NCBI GenBank assembly: GCA_035306605.1
Contig: DATGNR010000029.1
Length of the DNA stretch: 64,000 bases
From: Xanthomarina sp035306605
GTDB lineage: Bacteria; Bacteroidota; Bacteroidia; Flavobacteriales; Flavobacteriaceae
Reading direction: 5' to 3' (one strand)
Part shown: one piece after another, positions 42,759 through 51,233 of the stretch
Numbering within the stretch: position 1 is the stretch's first letter
Layout: each line of letters begins with the position of its first letter
Program-made: the position numbers and the translations under genes
The notes under the pieces: model-generated
Database searches by the model: none
What the model was told of the DNA's origin: nothing
What the model saw: the letters and a program-made list of their open reading frames with translations, nothing else

Positions 42759-44168
42759 TTAAAACCATTTAATAGTTAAGTCTACTAGCTTCTGTTTAAA
42801 ATTAGTGTAAGGGGGGATTAACAAATCGACTGCTCCAATTGTGTGCTGCTTTAATACTGAACGTTGATTAACGAATTCTAGAAATCCAAAATAGCCATGA
42901 CTTTTACCAATCCCACTATTATTAGAACCTCCAAAAGGTAAATTATGATTTAAAAATTGAAGCAAATTATGATTCACACAAGTACCTCCCGCCCGTGTAT
43001 TTTTAAGTACATAATCAATAATCTTACTATTTTTACTAAAAATATAAAGTGCCAATGGCTTTTCCTTAGAATTAATATAAGAAACTGCTTCCGCAATAGT
43101 TTCGTAGGTTTTAATTGGTAAAATAGGCCCAAAAACCTCTTCTTCCATTAATTTAGAATCTTCTGGAGCGTTAAAAACCAAAGTTGGTTCTATAAAATTA
43201 TCTTCAGCGTTGTATGTTCCTCCACTAGCCAAGTTACTTTCATTTCCTTTAGCTTCTTCAATATACGAAACCAAACGATCAAAATGTCTCCTATTGACGA
43301 TTCTACAATATGATTCTGAGCTTTCCGCGTTTTCTGAATAAAACTGAGTTACTTTTAATTTAAAAAGCTCAATAAACTTTTCTTTTAAACTTGATTTCAA
43401 CAAAACATAATCAGGAGCAATACAGGTTTGTCCAGCGTTGGTGAATTTTCCATAAACGATTTTCTTAACTGTATTTTCCAAATTAGAATCATCGTCTATA
43501 ATGGTTGGAGATTTCCCTCCTAATTCCAAGGTAACGGAAGTTAAATGTTCTGAAGCCGCTTTCATGACTATTTTTCCAACAGCAGGTGAACCTGTAAAGA
43601 AAATATGATTGAAAGGAAGTTTTAATAACTCTTGAGAAACCTCAACTTCACCTTCAACCAAAGCAATTTCATTTTCCTCAAAAAGTTCTGAAATGATTTT
43701 CGCCATTACTTTTGCTGTGTTTGGCGTCATTTCTGATGGCTTTAAAACAATAGTGTTTCCTGCTGCAATAGCTGAAACCAAAGGTCCAAATGTAAGGTTG
43801 ATTGGATAATTCCAAGGTGAAATAATTAAACAGACGCCTTTCGGCTCGTTTATAATGTAAGAACTACTCCCCAATAAAGCCATAGGTGTTTCTACATCTT
43901 GCTTTTTTAACCAAGATTTTAAATTCTTACTAACAAAGTTAATCTCTGCTATTACAGGGTAAATTTCTGTAAGATCCGTTTCTAATGGTGGTTTTTTAAA
44001 ATCCTTATAAAGCGCATCTCTTATTTCTTGTTTATAAGTATGCTCTAAGGCTTTTTTTAATCGCCTTAGCTTTTCAAGACGCTCTTTATAAGAAGCGTTC
44101 CCTACCTGAAACTGATTGGTCTTTTGCTTTTCAAATAATTCTGAATATATATTCTTAGTTTTCGTCAT
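42759..44168 (-). CDS. Aldehyde dehydrogenase (class 3 / fatty-aldehyde type)
   Basis: This is a 469-residue NAD(P)-dependent aldehyde dehydrogenase, oxidising aldehydes to acids. Motifs in order: LIISPWNYPINLTFGPLVSA, AGNTIVLKPSEMTP, FFTGSPAVGKIVM, the general base Glu in TLELGGKSPTI (about residue 211) and the catalytic Cys in NAGQTCIAPDY (about 245). The last ~20 residues are amphipathic (LLIPPYTNFKQKLVDLTIKW), as in class 3 enzymes that bind membrane or take long-chain aldehydes. The substrate is not determined. It stands alone, convergent with the small secreted protein gene. Upstream, about 215 bp shows no clear promoter. Confidence 0.92.
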   Translation of the reverse strand: MTKTKNIYSELFEKQKTNQFQVGNASYKERLEKLRRLKKALEHTYKQEIRDALYKDFKKPPLETDLTEIYPVIAEINFVSKNLKSWLKKQDVETPMALLGSSSYIINEPKGVCLIISPWNYPINLTFGPLVSAIAAGNTIVLKPSEMTPNTAKVMAKIISELFEENEIALVEGEVEVSQELLKLPFNHIFFTGSPAVGKIVMKAASEHLTSVTLELGGKSPTIIDDDSNLENTVKKIVYGKFTNAGQTCIAPDYVLLKSSLKEKFIELFKLKVTQFYSENAESSESYCRIVNRRHFDRLVSYIEEAKGNESNLASGGTYNAEDNFIEPTLVFNAPEDSKLMEEEVFGPILPIKTYETIAEAVSYINSKEKPLALYIFSKNSKIIDYVLKNTRAGGTCVNHNLLQFLNHNLPFGGSNNSGIGKSHGYFGFLEFVNQRSVLKQHTIGAVDLLIPPYTNFKQKLVDLTIKWF

Positions 44169-44383
44169 TTTTACAGTTCATCTGCACTTATTAATTTTGA
44201 ATTATAGTAAATATACAGAATTGTTTGACATATTGTAAACTAGTTTAGATTTCACATAGTAACCTTAAACCACGATTGTAACCATTTTATATCTAAATCA
44301 ATTTCTGATATTTATTTTATATATTCTCTTATACTAACGCATTGTGCACCTAACAACCAATGAAATTTTGTCAGAAAAATAAC

Positions 44384-45163
44384 TTAATCCACTTTCCTAA
44401 AAACAACTAAGGATTTTGATGGGTTGGACAATTTTAATCTATTATTTTCAATGGAGTAATTAATACTACTTTGAAGTGCCTTTAAAAACTCATTCTCTTT
44501 ATTTGTTTTTTCACAGAGCATTTCGGTTGTAGAAACATCCATAAAACGCAGCAAGTCTTTTTCAAAAAACAGAGATCCACTTACCGTATTGCAACCCGCA
44601 AAGCCCATAAATGTATTTTCATAACTGTTTATTTCTATAACTGGAATTTCTTGGTGAAAGTCTTCTTTTGTAACACTTTTACCATTTAAGGATTCGAGAG
44701 CCCAAATGTCATAAAGGCGATAATCTGTAATATACCTACCACATCCTTCTAAACGTTCAAAACTCTTATTTGCACTCAACTTTAGCTCAACAGAAACAGT
44801 ATAGGGTGACACCTCACCCGACATATCGTTGGCACATTCCTTTTGTTCAATCTGTATGTTTATTTGATTTTTTTCAGTTTTAATCCTATACATTTTCACA
44901 TTAGCATCCATAGCAAAAACAGGTTCTTTATGGGGTACTTTTATGGAATCGTCTGGTGTTGTAAACACAACAAGGTCGCTCGATATTTCAAGCAACCAAA
45001 AAGGTTCTGTTCCCGTGGCTCTAAAATAAGCAGGAGGGTTATTTGGCTGTGTTTTCTCTACGGGAATAGATATTTGTTCAGAATCTTGTTTTTGAGTTGA
45101 ATATTTTTTCCCACAACCAACCGTTAAACACATTAAAATTAAAAGAATGGATTGGGACTTCAT
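44384..45163 (-). CDS. META-domain lipoprotein (HslJ-like with COG3650-like N-terminal domain)
   Basis: This is a 259-residue lipoprotein (signal ending TVGCGKK, lipid Cys about 17). Two domains follow. The first resembles the small COG3650-type domain (FRATGTEPFWLLEISSDLVV ... CANDMSGEVSPY). The second is a META/HslJ domain (DIWALESLNGKSV ... FMGFAGCNTVSGSLF ... TTEMLCEK ... LKALQSSINYSI). META domains occur in outer-membrane or periplasmic lipoproteins linked to stress resistance; the precise role is not known. A near-consensus box TATCCTTG (45191-45198, one mismatch) lies 28 bp upstream. Confidence 0.88.
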   Translation of the reverse strand: MKSQSILLILMCLTVGCGKKYSTQKQDSEQISIPVEKTQPNNPPAYFRATGTEPFWLLEISSDLVVFTTPDDSIKVPHKEPVFAMDANVKMYRIKTEKNQINIQIEQKECANDMSGEVSPYTVSVELKLSANKSFERLEGCGRYITDYRLYDIWALESLNGKSVTKEDFHQEIPVIEINSYENTFMGFAGCNTVSGSLFFEKDLLRFMDVSTTEMLCEKTNKENEFLKALQSSINYSIENNRLKLSNPSKSLVVFRKVD

Positions 45164-45244
45164 AATATAAAAGTGGTTTTAAATTTTAATCAAGGATAAA
45201 AGTTAGCAATAAAATTGATACTTCGATTTTTTTTACACAAATAA

Positions 45245-45530
45245 GTTTTCTTTTCAGCTCAAAATTAATGGCACAAGTTTTATTATTGGCATAATTCCCT
45301 ACCATGGGTGAATCTCCTACTCTACCCCTTATTTGTTTGTCTTTCCACCTGTAGTTGTAGCTGCTGCAATATTACCATGTTGGTGGAGGCTACAGTAATT
45401 AAACTTTTTCCGTCTATGATACTTGCATTCATTTCATGCGATTCCGTAGCTGTAAATACCGATCCTTTTCCTGCATAGAACAAATGAGAATCTTCTATTA
45501 TACGCTTTGCATTTAAAAATAAGCAGCTCC
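45245..45530 (-). pseudogene. Remnant of an isoaspartyl peptidase / plant-type L-asparaginase gene
   Basis: The minus strand holds pieces of an isoaspartyl peptidase in two frames. One frame reads RIIEDSHLFYAGKGSVFTA and HEMNASIIDGKSLITVA. A shifted frame reads HGNIAAATTTGGKTNK, then, after another shift, GRVGDSPMVGNYANNKTCAI. These follow the order of the family. The middle of the gene, including the GTVGAVA region whose Thr is the nucleophile, is deleted, and stops follow. The N-terminal and C-terminal parts are also missing, so no functional product is possible. Confidence 0.75.
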
Positions 45531-45579
45531 TTTATTTTAAATGAGCTAAAAATTACTAGTAAAATCCACACGGACTATA

Positions 45580-45634
45580 TACGGAGTCACTACGGAGTCA
45601 CTACGGAGTCATTACGGAGTCATTACGGAGTCAG
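45580..45634. repeat. 11-bp tandem repeat, five copies
   Basis: The unit TACGGAGTCAC is repeated five times with no spacers. Copies 1-2 end AC, 3-4 end AT, and the last ends AG. The 11-bp period is about one helical turn. It lies in a non-coding region between the isoaspartyl peptidase remnant and polA. Confidence 0.9.
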
Positions 45635-45954
45635 TTTTTAGTTGGTAGGTGGTGGTTTTTAGTTTTTAGTTATGAGATGTTAGTTATTCGTATTATCATT
45701 CCTACAATGCCTGTAAAAATTATTTAAACTAATATGGAATTCATCGCGATAGGTGTAAAAACACTTGACTTAACACGCCATCCATTTAGTTTTTAAAGAA
45801 ATAGTAAAAGCAGCACCTAATACATTTTGTCCATAAGCAACAAAATGAAAAACTATAGTAGTCTTGTTTAAAGCCAACCATATTCCACAATTTACCTATT
45901 TAAAAAAACAAAAGTCTAGTTATTAAAAAACATATAGGTGTAATAAGTTTTTTG

Positions 45955-45962
45955 TAGCTTTG
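45955..45962 (+). promoter_or_regulatory. Predicted polA promoter -7 box
   Basis: TAGCTTTG matches TAnnTTTG, 23 bases before the polA ATG, implying a short leader of about 16 nt. Confidence 0.55.
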
Positions 45963-45984
45963 AAATCCTTTCAAATTTTATACA

Positions 45985-48846
45985 ATGTCTGAACAAAAAC
46001 GCCTTTTTCTAGTCGATGCTTATGCCTTAATATTTCGTGGCTATTACGCCTTTATAAAAAATCCGAGAATCAATTCTAAGGGACTGGACACTTCTGCCAT
46101 TATGGGGTTTATGAATTCCCTTTTAGATGTTATTAAGCGTGAACGACCAGATCATTTAGCTGTATGCTTTGATAAAGGAGGAAGTACCGATCGAGTTGAA
46201 ATGTTCTCAGAATATAAAGCCAATAGAGACGCTACTCCCGAAGCCATTAAAATTGCTGTTCCATATATCCAAGAGATCCTTAAAGCCATGCACATTCCTA
46301 TTATGGTTAAGGAGGGTTTTGAAGCTGATGATGTCATTGGTACGTTAGCTAAAAAGGCCGAAAAAGAAGGTTATCAAACTTTTATGGTAACTCCTGATAA
46401 AGATTTTGCTCAATTAGTATCTGAAAACATATTTATGTATCGTCCAAATTCATTTGGTGGAGGTTACGAGGTTTGGGGAATTCCTGAAGTTCAAAAGAAA
46501 TTTGAAGTAGAACGACCAGAGCAAGTAATTGATTTCCTTGGAATGATGGGAGATTCTAGTGATAATATTCCTGGACTTCCTGGTGTGGGAGAAAAAACAG
46601 CCAAAAAGTTTATTAAAGCATATGGCAGCATGGAAGGTTTATTGGAAAACAGCCATGAATTGAAAGGAAAAATGAAAGAAAAGATTGAAGCTTCAAAAGA
46701 CTTAGGACTACTTTCTAAAAAGTTAGCTACAATAATGTTAGACGTTCCTGTAGAATTTGACGAAAAAAACTTTGAAATGTCTGAACCGGATATTGAGGCG
46801 GTTACCCAGATTTTTCAAGAATTAGAATTCAGACGTTTAATTGACAATTTTATAAAAACTTTTGCCCCGGATGCTGTTGGAACTTCAAACGGTTCCACGA
46901 GTGAATCAAATACAGACAAGCAATCTAAAGCCACTCCAAAAGAGCAAGCATCTGCAGGTTCTGGACAATTTTCATTGTTTGGAGGCGATTCTTCAACCAC
47001 AACAACCACGGAGGCAGCTTCAGAATTCACTAGAAAAACTGCTGAAACCACGCCTCATTTCTATCAAAGTTTGGCTCCAGGTATGGCAACCAAACTTTTT
47101 ATTAAAAATTTAATGGCACAAACTAGTGTTTGTTTCGATACAGAAACCACTAGCTTAAATCCATTAGAAGCTCAATTGGTTGGAATAGCTTTTTCATGGG
47201 AAATTGGCAAGGGCTTTTACTTACCCTTCCCTGAAAACAAGGACGAAGCTCAAGAACTCATTGAACAGTTGCGTCCGTTTTTTGAGGCAGAACACATTGA
47301 AAAAGTAGGTCAGAATTTAAAATACGACATAAAAGTTCTTAGAAAATATCATATTAAAGTAAAGGGCAAATTGTTCGACACCATGTTAGCGCATTATTTA
47401 ATCAATCCGGATATGCGACATAATATGGATGTTTTAGCTGAAACATATTTAAACTATACACCTATATCGATTTCTGATATTATAGGTAAAAAAGGAAAGA
47501 ACCAACTTTCCATGCGAGATGTTCCTCTAGAAAAACAAACGGAATATGCTGTTGAAGATGCCGACATTACCCTTCAACTTAAAGAACATTTCACAAAAGA
47601 ACTAGGTGACGCAAACACCCAAAAGCTTTTTGACGAGATTGAAATTCCACTACTCCGTGTCTTAGCTGATATGGAATTAGAGGGCATCAATTTAGACACC
47701 AAGTTTTTAAATTCGCTTTCAGAACAACTGGATAATGATATTAAGTCTTTAGAGACAAGTATTTATAAAGAAGCCGGAGAGGAATTTAATATTGCTTCTC
47801 CTAAACAACTAGGAGACATTTTATTCGATAAATTAAAACTAGTAGATAAACCTAAAAAAACCAAAACCGGACAGTACGCTACTTCCGAAGACATTTTATC
47901 CTATTTAGCTAAAGACCATGACATTATTAAACACATTCTAGAATATCGTGGTTTAGCCAAACTGAAAAGCACTTATATAGATGCACTTCCACTTCAAGTA
48001 GAACCTACCACTGGACGTGTGCATACCGATTATATGCAAACGGTTGCAGCTACTGGCCGATTAAGTAGTAATAACCCGAACCTTCAAAACATTCCTATTA
48101 GAACCGAACGAGGTAGACAAGTTAGAAAAGCTTTTGTTCCAAGAAATGAAGATTACACTTTATTGGCTGCCGATTATTCTCAAATAGAATTGCGCATAAT
48201 TGCCGCTTTAAGTGAAGAGGAAACTATGATTGAAGCGTTTAAAAACGGTGAAGACATTCACGCATCCACCGCTTCAAAAGTATTTAACGTACCATTAAAT
48301 GAAGTAACAAGAGAACAACGTAGCAATGCTAAAACTGTGAATTTTGGTATTATTTATGGTGTTTCGGCTTTTGGCTTAAGCAACCAAACCGATTTGTCTC
48401 GAGGTGAAGCCAAAGAGTTAATTGACACCTATTATGAAACTTATCCTAAGCTAAAAAACTACATTGGAAAGCAGGTTGATTTTGCTCGCGACCATGGTTA
48501 TGTGCAAACCGTTTTAGGAAGACGTAGATACTTAAAAGATATAAACTCCAGAAATGCTGTTGTTAGAGGCGCTGCAGAACGAAATGCGGTAAATGCACCA
48601 ATTCAAGGAAGTGCTGCCGATATTATTAAAATTGCCATGATAGGAATTTACAATAAGTTAGAAGCAGGAGATTTTAAAACCAAAATGCTTTTACAGGTTC
48701 ATGATGAATTGGTTTTTGATGTATTCAAACCTGAGTTAGAAACCATAAAAACCCTAGTAAAAACTGAAATGGAAAACGCATTTACTTTATCTGTTCCGTT
48801 AAATGTAGAAATGGATATTGGCGATAATTGGTTAGAAGCACATTAG
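45985..48846 (+). CDS. polA: DNA polymerase I
   Basis: DNA polymerase I (953 aa) fills gaps and removes RNA primers. The 5'-nuclease domain (1-~290) has RLFLVDAYALIFRGYYAF, FEADDVIGTLAKKAE and GMMGDSSDNIPGLPGVGEKT. A Ser/Thr-rich linker (about 295-345) leads to the 3'-5' exonuclease domain. That domain keeps catalytic acidic residues (CFDTETTSLNP, FDTMLAHYLINPD, YAVEDADITLQL), so proofreading is probably intact. The polymerase domain (~570-953) shows TGRLSSNNPNLQNIPIRTE, DYSQIELRIIAAL, RSNAKTVNFGIIYGVSAFGL and QVHDELVFDV. Length is typical. It is monocistronic with its own promoter and a large hairpin after the stop. Confidence 0.97.
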   Translation: MSEQKRLFLVDAYALIFRGYYAFIKNPRINSKGLDTSAIMGFMNSLLDVIKRERPDHLAVCFDKGGSTDRVEMFSEYKANRDATPEAIKIAVPYIQEILKAMHIPIMVKEGFEADDVIGTLAKKAEKEGYQTFMVTPDKDFAQLVSENIFMYRPNSFGGGYEVWGIPEVQKKFEVERPEQVIDFLGMMGDSSDNIPGLPGVGEKTAKKFIKAYGSMEGLLENSHELKGKMKEKIEASKDLGLLSKKLATIMLDVPVEFDEKNFEMSEPDIEAVTQIFQELEFRRLIDNFIKTFAPDAVGTSNGSTSESNTDKQSKATPKEQASAGSGQFSLFGGDSSTTTTTEAASEFTRKTAETTPHFYQSLAPGMATKLFIKNLMAQTSVCFDTETTSLNPLEAQLVGIAFSWEIGKGFYLPFPENKDEAQELIEQLRPFFEAEHIEKVGQNLKYDIKVLRKYHIKVKGKLFDTMLAHYLINPDMRHNMDVLAETYLNYTPISISDIIGKKGKNQLSMRDVPLEKQTEYAVEDADITLQLKEHFTKELGDANTQKLFDEIEIPLLRVLADMELEGINLDTKFLNSLSEQLDNDIKSLETSIYKEAGEEFNIASPKQLGDILFDKLKLVDKPKKTKTGQYATSEDILSYLAKDHDIIKHILEYRGLAKLKSTYIDALPLQVEPTTGRVHTDYMQTVAATGRLSSNNPNLQNIPIRTERGRQVRKAFVPRNEDYTLLAADYSQIELRIIAALSEEETMIEAFKNGEDIHASTASKVFNVPLNEVTREQRSNAKTVNFGIIYGVSAFGLSNQTDLSRGEAKELIDTYYETYPKLKNYIGKQVDFARDHGYVQTVLGRRRYLKDINSRNAVVRGAAERNAVNAPIQGSAADIIKIAMIGIYNKLEAGDFKTKMLLQVHDELVFDVFKPELETIKTLVKTEMENAFTLSVPLNVEMDIGDNWLEAH

Positions 48847-48849
48847 TAG

Positions 48850-48892
48850 TTAGGTTAGTTTCCTGCCCAATTCAGGCAGGGAACTAACCTAA
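48850..48892 (+). terminator. Long inverted repeat after polA
   Basis: TTAGGTTAGTTTCCTGCC (48850-48867) pairs with GGCAGGGAACTAACCTAA (48875-48892) with one G-T mismatch and a 7-base loop. It starts 3 bases after the polA stop. It lacks a strong T-tract, so it may protect the mRNA 3' end rather than terminate. Confidence 0.55.
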
Positions 48893-49505
48893 TATATTCA
48901 TTTCAAAATTAGGACTAGCTTTTTATAAATACTTTTATCTCTAAAGAAAAACCGGTTAATCGGAACTTCCTACTTAACCCTATACTAAAAACTTCCGTAA
49001 TCTCTATTCGCTAAAAGGCCGATATAATTTTTTGTATTCCAGGCTCCCTGATTTTTCTCGTATTTATTCTATAAATTACGTGCTTATCTATTAAACTTCA
49101 CCTGAGACGGTTTATTTAAGCAATAAAGACCTCATTTTTTTAGGTTTCAAAACCTATTTCCATCATTTGTAGGCTTATACTCTCTTTTTTTATTCCAATT
49201 AATAAGTTATAAGTGTCAATTACTAATTCAAACACGTCAAATTCTCAACGGCTATTGTTTTTGTTTTTCATTTAAACCACCTTCGACCCAACAAATTACG
49301 CCCTGATAATTAGACAAGTAAACACATAAATATCATTATTTTCCATTCTTAATTAGTTTGGATTTTGCTATTTATTGTTAAACCTACCGCATAGCATATG
49401 TAAAGAGAAGTTTCTTTGATTCAGATTGTAGGATTAAGAAAACAAGCTAGATATAATGAATTAATAAACCAAATTAGTATAAACAGAAACGACTTACCAA
49501 TTACT
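48893..49505. other. Intergenic region upstream of the outer-membrane protein gene
   Basis: About 610 AT-rich bases with no recognised gene, repeat or full TAnnTTTG promoter. A TTG at 49416 opens a frame into the next gene but adds 30 polar residues before its signal peptide, so I treat it as untranslated. Confidence 0.4.
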
Positions 49506-51221
49506 ATGACAAAAAAACTACTAAGTTGGATATTCTTTTCATTAATCATGACACAGTTTTTACAAGCGCAAGATATTGGTAATTTAAAAGACCAAAAACC
49601 GTTTACTATTCATGGTAGTATTGGAGGGGGCGCTAATGGTTATTCTTCCAATGAAGAGTTTCCTACTCGAGATCCTTTTTCTTGGAACTTATACGGTAAT
49701 TTTACTGCTTCCGTTTATGGTCTCTCTCTACCATTCTCTTTCGCCGTATCTCAATTTTCCGAAAGTTATACCACCCCTTTTTCCCAGTTTGGTATCAGTC
49801 CATCGTATAAATGGGCAAAACTACATCTAGGTTACCGAAACATTTCTTTTTCACCCTTGGTATTTGACGGGCAAAGTTTTATGGGTGCAGGTATAGAACT
49901 TACACCTAAAAATATATACTTCGGTGCTTTTTATGGTAGATTAAACAAAGCTATTAGTGAGGACCACAGAATGGAACATGCTGTAGAACCACAATATAAG
50001 CGAACAGGTTATGGTGTAAAAGTAGGTGTTGGTGGTGATCACACAAATTTTAGTTTACAATACTTTCATGCCAAGGATGATGAGAACTCGATAGAAAGAG
50101 CCAATGACAGTCTGACAACCATACTGCCTCAAGAAAACAGTGTTGTTGGAACCTCATGGAAGTTTACTTTTTTTAAAAAATTAGCTCTTACTGGCGATGC
50201 CGCTGTTAGTGTTTTAAGTCGTGACCTTTCTTATGCCACGGTAGATAGCATTGGCGAGAAAAAAGTGCCAACCATTATTCAGAAACTTATACCTGTTAAT
50301 TCAAGCTCCGTATTTAGTTGGTCTGGGCAAGTTCAATTAGCAATCATGCTAACTAATTTTAATGCGATATTGGGTTACCGTAGAGTAGAACCCGATTTTA
50401 AATCGTTAGGTGTACCATACGCTTTAGATGATATTGAAATGATTAGTGCCAATGTGAATACCAGCTTTAATAAAGGGAAAATAAATCTTAATGCGGCTTT
50501 TAACAGCCAACACAACAATTTACATAACATGCTCAGTACAAAATTAGTAACTCGAACTGGGAATGTTTCCCTTAATACGTTTGTAAACCAACATTTGAAC
50601 ATCAATATGAATATGACAGGGGTTCGGATTTTACAGAAAGACGGCCTTCTAGAATTAAACGACCTACAACGATTAGACCAGATGATGATTACCGCTGTTC
50701 TTGCTCCGTCATTAAACTTTTCAAATTACCGACATCAACATACCATAAGCGGAAGTTTAACCTACACGAATTTAGATGATCAAAACCCATCAACTAAAGA
50801 TCAAACTAATGGTAATAACATATCGGCTTCCTTAAATTACGGACTATACTTTACGCAAAAATATTTTGATGTTAATACTTCCGTACTTTATAGTGTTTAT
50901 GAACAACAAAATAGTCAATACACATCTTTAGGTTTTAATGTAGGCGGAAATGTACAGTTGCTACAGAGCCGAAGTTTAAACCTTCAGGGAAGTGTTGGAT
51001 ATTTTCTAAACAAATCATCCGACTCACCAACAGGCAACAACTATACCTTCTCATTTAATGGAAGTTATATGTTATTTAAAAGTCATTCTCTTGGACTTTA
51101 TGCAAGTTACATGATTACACCGCCTGTAAACTTAAATCCACTTAACGAAATAGATCATGTTCCATATGCCGTTAATAGTAAAATGTTTACTGGCGGTATT
51201 ACATATGCTTATAATTTTTAA
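49506..51221 (+). CDS. Putative outer-membrane beta-barrel protein of the giant-protein cluster
   Basis: From ATG 49506 this is 571 aa. It has a signal peptide (LLSWIFFSLIMTQFLQAQ, cleavage after QAQ), followed by a long series of alternating hydrophobic/polar strands rich in Gly, Tyr and Phe (for example TIHGSIGGGANGYSS, NLYGNFTASVYGLSLPF, NIYFGAFYGRLNK, HTISGSLTYTNLDDQ). The last residue is Phe (FTGGITYAYNF), a typical BAM targeting end. I recognise no enzyme domain. The gene is 12 bp upstream of the giant exported protein and probably forms one transcript with it. An outer-membrane partner for the next two products is the likely role, inferred. Confidence 0.75.
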   Translation: MTKKLLSWIFFSLIMTQFLQAQDIGNLKDQKPFTIHGSIGGGANGYSSNEEFPTRDPFSWNLYGNFTASVYGLSLPFSFAVSQFSESYTTPFSQFGISPSYKWAKLHLGYRNISFSPLVFDGQSFMGAGIELTPKNIYFGAFYGRLNKAISEDHRMEHAVEPQYKRTGYGVKVGVGGDHTNFSLQYFHAKDDENSIERANDSLTTILPQENSVVGTSWKFTFFKKLALTGDAAVSVLSRDLSYATVDSIGEKKVPTIIQKLIPVNSSSVFSWSGQVQLAIMLTNFNAILGYRRVEPDFKSLGVPYALDDIEMISANVNTSFNKGKINLNAAFNSQHNNLHNMLSTKLVTRTGNVSLNTFVNQHLNINMNMTGVRILQKDGLLELNDLQRLDQMMITAVLAPSLNFSNYRHQHTISGSLTYTNLDDQNPSTKDQTNGNNISASLNYGLYFTQKYFDVNTSVLYSVYEQQNSQYTSLGFNVGGNVQLLQSRSLNLQGSVGYFLNKSSDSPTGNNYTFSFNGSYMLFKSHSLGLYASYMITPPVNLNPLNEIDHVPYAVNSKMFTGGITYAYNF

Positions 51222-51233
51222 ATCCGATTGACC

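Larger units (their letters stand above)
45531..45984. other. Intergenic region upstream of polA
   Basis: About 450 bp. It holds the 11-bp tandem repeat at 45580-45634 and the polA -7 box at 45955-45962. Otherwise AT-rich with no gene recognised. Confidence 0.5.

Noticed and set aside
45580..45634. The 11-bp array as a CRISPR
   Set aside because: Units are contiguous with no spacers, too short, and no cas genes are in the window.
49416..49505. N-terminal extension of the outer-membrane protein from a TTG at 49416
   Set aside because: It would place 30 polar residues before a clear signal peptide that starts at ATG 49506.
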